Source: Microlunatus flavus (lineage in GTDB: Bacteria; Actinomycetota; Actinomycetes; Propionibacteriales; Propionibacteriaceae). Taken from it: a DNA stretch of 64,000 nucleotides. The stretch covers positions 1 to 64,000 of the forward strand of contig NZ_FOFA01000006.1 in assembly GCF_900110855.1 (NCBI RefSeq), in the 5' to 3' direction. Below the pieces are notes generated by a model, which searched no databases, was not told the DNA's origin, and was given only the letters and a program-made list of their open reading frames with translations. Below, piece by piece: positions 59,626 to 64,000 of the stretch (positions are counted from its first letter, which is position 1; each line of letters begins with the position of its first letter). The position numbers and the translations under genes were made by a program.

Positions 59626-60240
59626 TCAAACGGCGTCGACGCCCAGGGCGACGTCGAAACCGGCGCCGTTGCGCGAGACGCCGACCAGGAGAAGGCCGGC
59701 CCACTCGAGGGCGTGGGCCATCTCGAGGCCGCCGGCGTCGAGCGGCCGCATCCCCAGGCTCTCGAGGAACCCGGCGACGAGCGGCTTGACCTCGTCGTCC
59801 CCGGCGAAGAACGCCGCCATCGGGGCACCGCTGCTGATCGCACCGCCGTAGACCGTGTTGAACGCCTTGACCACGTGGGCGTCGCCGGGCAGGACGGCGG
59901 CGACCCGGTCGGCCACGGAGTCGCCGGGTCCGGTGACGAGCCCGCTGCCGTCGGCGTTGAACGGGTTGGTGATGTCGACGACGACCTTGCCGCTCAGCGC
60001 CTCGCCGAACTGACCGACCGCGTCCACCGCACCGGCGTGCAGGACGGCCAGGACGACGAGGTCGCCCGCCGGACGCTCGCCGAACGTGCCGGCGACCGCC
60101 CCGTGCCCGAGGCGCTCCGCGAGCGCCCGCGCCCGGTCGGCGTCGCGGCTCATCACCTCGACGGTGTGGCCGGCGCGCGCCGCGCGGCCGCCGATCGCGG
60201 CGGCCATGTTGCCGGCTCCAAGGATCGTGATCGTGCTCAT
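59626..60240 (-). CDS. NADPH-dependent F420 reductase-like protein
   Basis: 204 residues, Rossmann fold: ITILGAGNMAAAIGGRAARAGHTVEVMSRD (dinucleotide), VVDITNPFNADGSGLVTGPGDSVADRVAAVLP, KAFNTVYGGAI. It matches the F420-dependent NADP oxidoreductase (COG2085) family, although some members act on other electron carriers. Divergent from a TetR gene, which likely regulates it. Confidence 0.88.
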   Translation of the reverse strand: MSTITILGAGNMAAAIGGRAARAGHTVEVMSRDADRARALAERLGHGAVAGTFGERPAGDLVVLAVLHAGAVDAVGQFGEALSGKVVVDITNPFNADGSGLVTGPGDSVADRVAAVLPGDAHVVKAFNTVYGGAISSGAPMAAFFAGDDEVKPLVAGFLESLGMRPLDAGGLEMAHALEWAGLLLVGVSRNGAGFDVALGVDAV

Positions 60241-60274
60241 CGTGGGTCTCCTCTGGCTGGGGTCGTGCGGGTCA

Positions 60275-60320
60275 CCACGCTAAGCGGGGCGCACCCCGTT
60301 TCTTATTCCCTCTAGCGTGG
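60275..60320. promoter_or_regulatory. TetR operator-like inverted repeats
   Basis: CCACGCTA (60275-60282) and TAGCGTGG (60313-60320) are perfect complements; inside them CGGGG-CGCA-CCCCG forms a second palindrome. Located between the F420-reductase-like gene and the TetR gene, whose GTG starts 5 nt after the second arm. Confidence 0.6.
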
Positions 60321-60324
60321 CGGG

Positions 60325-60927
60325 GTGACCGTCCCGCTCGTGCCCCTCGGCGAGCCCCGCCCGCAGCGCGCGGACGCCGTACGCAACCGCGAGCGCCTCC
60401 TGGCGGTCGCCCGTGAGGTGCTCGCCGAGCACGGGGCCGCCGGGATCACGATGGACGGCCTCGCGCAGCGAGCCGGACTGGGCAAGGGCACGGCGTTCCG
60501 CGCCTTCGGCACCAGGGCCGGCATCTTCCGGGCCCTGCTCGAGGCCGACGAGCTGGCCTTCCAGACCGCCGTCATGACCGGCGAGCCACCGCTCGGTCCG
60601 GGAGCCGACCCGGTGCGACGGCTGGTCGCGTACGGGCGCGCCCGCAGCACGTTCCTGATGGACCACCTGCAGGTCATGCGCGCGACCCTGGATCCCGGTG
60701 GGCCCGTGCCCGCCTCGGGCGTGGAGTTCACGCACACGCACATCCGGATGCTGCTCGTGCAGGCCGACCTGGGGATCGCCGACGTCGACAACCTCTCCGT
60801 GCAGCTGAGCGTCGCCCTCGACGGACCTCTGCTGCTCGCGCTCCACAACCCGCCGCCCGCCACCGCGCGGCGGGTCGGGTCGCTCGAGGACAGCTGGCAG
60901 ACCCTCATCGAGCGGCTGTGCCGCTGA
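60325..60927 (+). CDS. TetR-family transcriptional regulator
   Basis: 200 residues from GTG. HTH: RNRERLLAVAREVLAEHGAAGITMDGLAQRAGLGKGTAFRAFGTRAGIFRALL, then a TetR_C-type helical domain. Little room for a leader remains before the GTG, so the mRNA may be leaderless. Probably represses itself and the divergent F420-reductase-like gene. Its 3' end overlaps the Nudix gene by 23 nt. Confidence 0.88.
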   Translation: MTVPLVPLGEPRPQRADAVRNRERLLAVAREVLAEHGAAGITMDGLAQRAGLGKGTAFRAFGTRAGIFRALLEADELAFQTAVMTGEPPLGPGADPVRRLVAYGRARSTFLMDHLQVMRATLDPGGPVPASGVEFTHTHIRMLLVQADLGIADVDNLSVQLSVALDGPLLLALHNPPPATARRVGSLEDSWQTLIERLCR

Positions 60928-61351
60928 CCTCCGCGAGCACCCGGGGCAGCCACCGACGGTAGGAGGGGTGGGCGCGCCGCAGCCGCGGCAGGTCGGCGAC
61001 GCCGAACCAGCGCAGGTCGTCGTGCTCGTCCGGGGCCAGGTTCGTCAGGGTGCCGGGCCAGCTCGTGGCGAGGAACGCGTGGGCGACGAGCGCGGCGTCG
61101 TCGAGGTGCACCTCGAGCCGGCGCAGGTCCCCCACGTCGACGCCGACCTCCTCCCGGCACTCGCGACGTGCCGCCTCCTCGGGCGACTCCCCGGCCTCGC
61201 AGTGCCCTCCGACGAGGTCCCAGCAGTCCGGGTACCAGCGGCGCCCGGGATGGCGGTGACCGAGCAGCAGCCGCCCGGCCTCGACCAGCGCCACCAGCAC
61301 CACCAGCGCCACCAGCGCCACCAGCGCGATCAGCGCGATCGTGTCCGTCAC
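60905..61351 (-). CDS. Nudix hydrolase with repeat-coded hydrophobic N-terminus
   Basis: 148 residues. A complete Nudix box GHCEAGESPEEAARRECREEVGV is preceded by RRWYPDCWDLVGG. The first 24 residues (IALIALVALVALVVLVALV) are encoded by a run of 9-base repeats and form a membrane-like helix not expected in Nudix proteins. Without it the natural start would be near VEAGRLLLGHRHPGR. It hydrolyses nucleoside diphosphate derivatives; substrate unknown. Confidence 0.86.
   Translation of the reverse strand: MTDTIALIALVALVALVVLVALVEAGRLLLGHRHPGRRWYPDCWDLVGGHCEAGESPEEAARRECREEVGVDVGDLRRLEVHLDDAALVAHAFLATSWPGTLTNLAPDEHDDLRWFGVADLPRLRRAHPSYRRWLPRVLAEVSGTAAR
61282..61335. repeat. 9-bp tandem repeats in Nudix gene
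   Basis: About six units of a 9-mer close to CCACCAGCG, in frame with the Nudix gene and coding for repeated Ala-Leu-Val. Such in-frame microsatellites change protein length by three residues per unit without shifting the frame. Confidence 0.8.
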
Positions 61352-61402
61352 CCGAGCATCAGTCCACCGCTGCTCTCGCGGCGCCGTGCGGCCGGGTCCG
61401 CG

Positions 61403-62215
61403 TCAGTGGCCGTAGACGGGCCCGTGGACGAACCGGTCGGGGTTGCAGTCGTCCTCACCGGGTCGGACCCGCGGCGCCTGCGCGACGACGACCTGGCCGC
61501 CCGGGCTCTTCGTGCCACCCATGCACGCCGGCTCGTCGCCACCGCGCACCACGACGACGACCCAGGAACCGTCGACCGTGGCCGAGGTGACCGACAGCGC
61601 GGGGAACGCCTTCGCCGCGGCCCGCTCGGCGGACGCGAGGCTCGACGACCTCATCGCGGCCCGGAGCTTCGCCGGGTCGAGCCGCGTGGCCTCGGCCGAG
61701 CCGGGTGACGGGGTCGGCCTCGGCGGCACCGCCACCGCCGCCCTGCCCGCGCAGTCGATCGTCGTGACGGGGTCGTCGCCGGCCCCCACGTGGAACCGCA
61801 CGCAGCGTTCCGCGGAACCCGGCCCGTAGCTCGAGCTCCCGATCGAGCTCGAGTCGAAGCCGGGCGTGGTCACCCGCAACCGCAGGTCCACCAGGCCGTC
61901 CAGCCCGTCGGTGCTGCCCCACGAGAGGGCCTCCACCGTCCTCGTGAACGACTGCCCGTCGCCGTAGTCGTCCCGGCCGGAGTCGTTCGTGGCCCACCGG
62001 GCGAGCTCCACCGGGTCGTCCACCCGCTGGAAGTGGGCCTCGGCCTCGTCGTCGAGCGAGGCCTGGAGCTCCGTCAGCCTCTTGGCGGCCGCACGGTCGC
62101 CCGTGGGCAGCTGACCGGACGCGCACCCGGACAGGCCGACCGCGAGCGCCGCGGCCGCCGCGGGGACCAGGCGCCGCCACCGCACACCCGTCCCGGCTCC
62201 GCCCACGACGTCCAT
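61403..62215 (-). CDS. Secreted lipoprotein of unknown function
   Basis: 270 residues. Signal (RRLVPAAAAALAVGLSGC) with lipobox LSGC (Cys about 31), then helix-rich LTELQASLDDEAEAHFQRVDDPVELARWATN and beta-strand stretches to AERCVRFHVGAGDDPVTTIDC. C-terminal region AERAAAKAFPALSVTSATVDGSWVVVVVRGG. No recognised domain. Anchored on the outer membrane face. Confidence 0.75.
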   Translation of the reverse strand: MDVVGGAGTGVRWRRLVPAAAAALAVGLSGCASGQLPTGDRAAAKRLTELQASLDDEAEAHFQRVDDPVELARWATNDSGRDDYGDGQSFTRTVEALSWGSTDGLDGLVDLRLRVTTPGFDSSSIGSSSYGPGSAERCVRFHVGAGDDPVTTIDCAGRAAVAVPPRPTPSPGSAEATRLDPAKLRAAMRSSSLASAERAAAKAFPALSVTSATVDGSWVVVVVRGGDEPACMGGTKSPGGQVVVAQAPRVRPGEDDCNPDRFVHGPVYGH

Positions 62216-62246
62216 GGTGCCGGAGGCGGCCGGCGGAGGTCAGCCC

Positions 62247-63248
62247 TCAGCGCGATGACGGCACCGAGCGGCCGCCGCTCGGCGGCTGGCCACCACCCGG
62301 GGCTCCCCCGCCACCCATGGACCCGCTGCTCGGGGTCGTCGAGGTGTCGACGCAGACGGTGAGCGCCACGGCGTAGCCCTCGGCCACCGACCCGGAGACC
62401 GTCGCCAGCTGGTGGGCGCCGGAGTCGTCGCCGAAGACGTTGTCGTCGGCCAGGCTGACCTGCGCGAGGTTCGCGACCGACGCCTCGTAGCCCGTGGTCG
62501 CGTACACGGTGTCGCACAGGTCCTTGGGCAGCGCGACCTGCGAGGTGGCGACGGCCTTCGTCGCGTCGGTCGTGCTGGCCTGGTCGGGGTAGACCTCGAA
62601 GTGGATGTGCGGCCAGCGCCCGGAGTAGCAGGCGGGCACGACGCTGGTGAACGTCACCGTGCCGTCGTCTCCGGCGACCTGCACGCCGCGCAGGAAGTTC
62701 TCCTCGGTGATGCCGTCGGAGTAGAGCGAGTAGCCGCCCTCGCGGGTGCAGTGCCAGACGTAGGCCGCGACTCCGGCGAAGGGCACGCCGCCCTGCACCA
62801 GGTCCTTGATCGCCAGCGTCAGCGTCATGGGGACGCCGTCCGCGGTGCCGCTCGCGCTGCCGAAGCTGGTGCGGAGGTCGCTGCGGACGATGCCGCTCTG
62901 CTCGAGCACGTCGGGCCCGTTCGACCCGTCGCCCGGGTAGGGCCCGGCCGTCTCGTCGGGGATCTCGGCGAGCCCGTCGGCGCTGCTCGAGGCAGACGCC
63001 GAACCGCTGGCGCTCGAGGCGCTCGGGGCGCTCGAGGAGGCGGACGAGCCCGACGAGGCCGAGCCGGCGACCCCGCAGGCGGCGAGCCCGGCAACCCCTG
63101 CGCCGAGGCCGAGGGCGCGGAACACCCGGCGGCGCGTCATCAGGGTCGTGACGTCGAAGGGCAGGCCCTGGTCGACCAGCTCCTCGTCGGGGTGGTCGTA
63201 CGGACGGCCCTGGTACGTGGGCGTCGGCGGGGTCGGGCGTCGGGACAC
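62247..63248 (-). CDS. Intradiol-dioxygenase-like lipoprotein
   Basis: 333 residues. TRRRVFRALGLGAGVAGLAAC gives a twin-arginine/lipobox signal, followed by a Ser-rich linker. The catalytic-fold part has DETAGPYPGDGSNGP, AAYVWHCTREGGYSLYS and GRWPHIHFEVYPD, which supply the Tyr and His iron ligands of protocatechuate-dioxygenase-type enzymes. Extracellular, unlike classical cytoplasmic enzymes. Ring-cleavage of an external catechol-like substrate is possible; not proven. Confidence 0.85.
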   Translation of the reverse strand: MSRRPTPPTPTYQGRPYDHPDEELVDQGLPFDVTTLMTRRRVFRALGLGAGVAGLAACGVAGSASSGSSASSSAPSASSASGSASASSSADGLAEIPDETAGPYPGDGSNGPDVLEQSGIVRSDLRTSFGSASGTADGVPMTLTLAIKDLVQGGVPFAGVAAYVWHCTREGGYSLYSDGITEENFLRGVQVAGDDGTVTFTSVVPACYSGRWPHIHFEVYPDQASTTDATKAVATSQVALPKDLCDTVYATTGYEASVANLAQVSLADDNVFGDDSGAHQLATVSGSVAEGYAVALTVCVDTSTTPSSGSMGGGGAPGGGQPPSGGRSVPSSR

Positions 63249-63345
63249 GGTGTCCTCCTCGTCGTGGTTCGACCTCCAGGAGAACGGCTCGGCTTGTGCG
63301 TCTGCTGTGGGCGGGACGACGCCCGTCCTGTGAACCCGCCGGTGC

Positions 63346-64000
63346 CTACAGCGTCCGGGCCAGCGGGTCGCGGCGGTCGTCGGTCGGCGCGATGTGCACG
63401 CGGGCGCCGAGGACGGAGATCGAGCCGGCCGAGGCGATGACCGGGCTCAGGGTGACCGACGCGAGCTGGGGGTGCTCGTCCGCCAGCTGTGCCACGCGGT
63501 GCAGCAGGTCCTCCAGCCGCTCGACGTCGACGCCCGGGCTGCCGTTGCGCCCGAACAGCACCGGCGCGGTCCGCAGGTCGCGGACCATGGCGCCCGCGTC
63601 GACGTCGGTGAGCGGCGGCACGCGGTAGACGGTGTCGCCCAGCAGCTCCGAGGCCACGCCCTCGAGCCCGAGGGAGATGATCGGGCCGAAGGCCGCGTCC
63701 TCCCGGCTCGTCACGACGAGCGCGACGCCCGGCTGCGCCATCGACTGCACCACCGGCGCGGCGCGGGTCAGCGCGTCGTCGGCGTCGAGGCCCAGGGCGA
63801 CGAGCAGCTCGTAGAGGTGGTCCCAGGCCTGGGCCATCTCCTCGGGGTCGTCGATGCTGCGGTGCACGCTGGCCAGGTCGGGCCGCCCCCGCACCTCCCG
63901 CGCGGTGGCCTTGAGCACCACGTCCCAGCCGAGCGAGTCCGCCACCCGGCACGCCTCCTCGAGGCCGCCGACCGGGTAGCGCGGCAGCACCGGGATCCCG
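63346..64000 (-). CDS. Acetate-CoA ligase (ADP-forming)/GNAT-type protein, partial
   Basis: The window holds only the C-terminal 218 or so residues; the gene continues past 64000. ATP-grasp-type ligase segments are visible: LGWDVVLKATAREVRGRPDLASVHR, VVQSMAQPGVALVVTSREDAAFGPIISLGLEGVASELLGD, VDVERLEDLLHRVAQLADEHPQLASVTLSPVIAS. This is the beta part of ADP-forming acyl-CoA synthetases, often fused to a CoA-binding and GNAT domain. The apparent internal GTG start near 63990 is not the true one. Confidence 0.75.
   Translation of the reverse strand, partial: GIPVLPRYPVGGLEEACRVADSLGWDVVLKATAREVRGRPDLASVHRSIDDPEEMAQAWDHLYELLVALGLDADDALTRAAPVVQSMAQPGVALVVTSREDAAFGPIISLGLEGVASELLGDTVYRVPPLTDVDAGAMVRDLRTAPVLFGRNGSPGVDVERLEDLLHRVAQLADEHPQLASVTLSPVIASAGSISVLGARVHIAPTDDRRDPLARTL

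Noticed and set aside
61282-61335. Possible CRISPR-like array
   Set aside because: Repeats are 9 bp, contiguous, without spacers, and in frame with a Nudix gene.
1-64000. tRNA or rRNA genes
   Set aside because: No T-arm-like GGTTCGAATCC block with flanking acceptor pairing or rRNA-like sequence was noticed; a tRNAscan run would settle it.

Overview
The window is very GC-rich DNA from an actinomycete. SepH, DUF5998, lipoprotein and Tat-type export signals, GTG starts, leaderless promoters, a SAM-IV-type riboswitch and a family of short palindromic repeats (core TTCGACAAGCTCAGGGAGCG) point to the Propionibacteriales (Nocardioidaceae/Propionibacteriaceae, e.g. Nocardioides- or Microlunatus-like). 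This placement is inferred from gene content. No tRNA, rRNA, CRISPR array, integrase or insertion sequence was seen.

1-13.6 kb is mostly housekeeping: a VWA protein and a MoxR-type ATPase flanking RecQ, an alpha/beta hydrolase, the septation protein SepH, and a minus-strand run (lipoprotein, small membrane protein, DUF5998, phosphodiesterase, 2OG-Fe(II) oxygenase, thymidine kinase, sulfurtransferase) with several 4-base start/stop overlaps. 13.7-19.2 kb carries a secreted DUF1906 protein with a seven-unit propeller, an S55-like serine peptidase and a CDP-glycerol glycerophosphotransferase. 19-24 kb has a hemerythrin-like protein and a LuxR regulator diverging from a common control region, an NTF2-like gene, and a chimeric MMPL transporter/histidine kinase. 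24-30.5 kb has a TPR protein, a frameshifted phosphotransferase, a TetR/epoxide hydrolase pair with twin operators, an FG-GAP protein and a HipBA module.

30.5-40 kb is one long minus-strand sulfur-type operon: two SsuD-like flavin monooxygenases, a lipoprotein binding protein, two permeases, a double ATPase and a third monooxygenase. It is preceded by a sigma70 promoter, a SAM-IV riboswitch and a short cysteine-containing reading frame. 40-47.4 kb is regulators and short-chain dehydrogenases. 47.4-51.4 kb is the most unusual locus: three TasA/CalY-like exported proteins and a SipW-type signal peptidase fused in frame to a LamG domain. Two of the TasA-like genes share a structured 5' leader whose pairing appears to covary and to occlude the ribosome binding site. 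51.4-64 kb is accessory: NTF2-like, WYL, DUF2750, FG-GAP, serpin, MarR/esterase, a decayed dehydrogenase, a YbaK-like editing protein, an F420-reductase-like protein with its TetR, Nudix, two lipoproteins (one a dioxygenase) and a CoA ligase cut by the window edge.

Recurring themes are divergent regulator/target pairs with visible operators, a motif (CCCA-N6-TGGG) found at a fixed 35-36 bp in front of three genes, and several frame or stop lesions (24.3, 40.9, 58.1 and 58.8 kb) that are either true decay or assembly errors.
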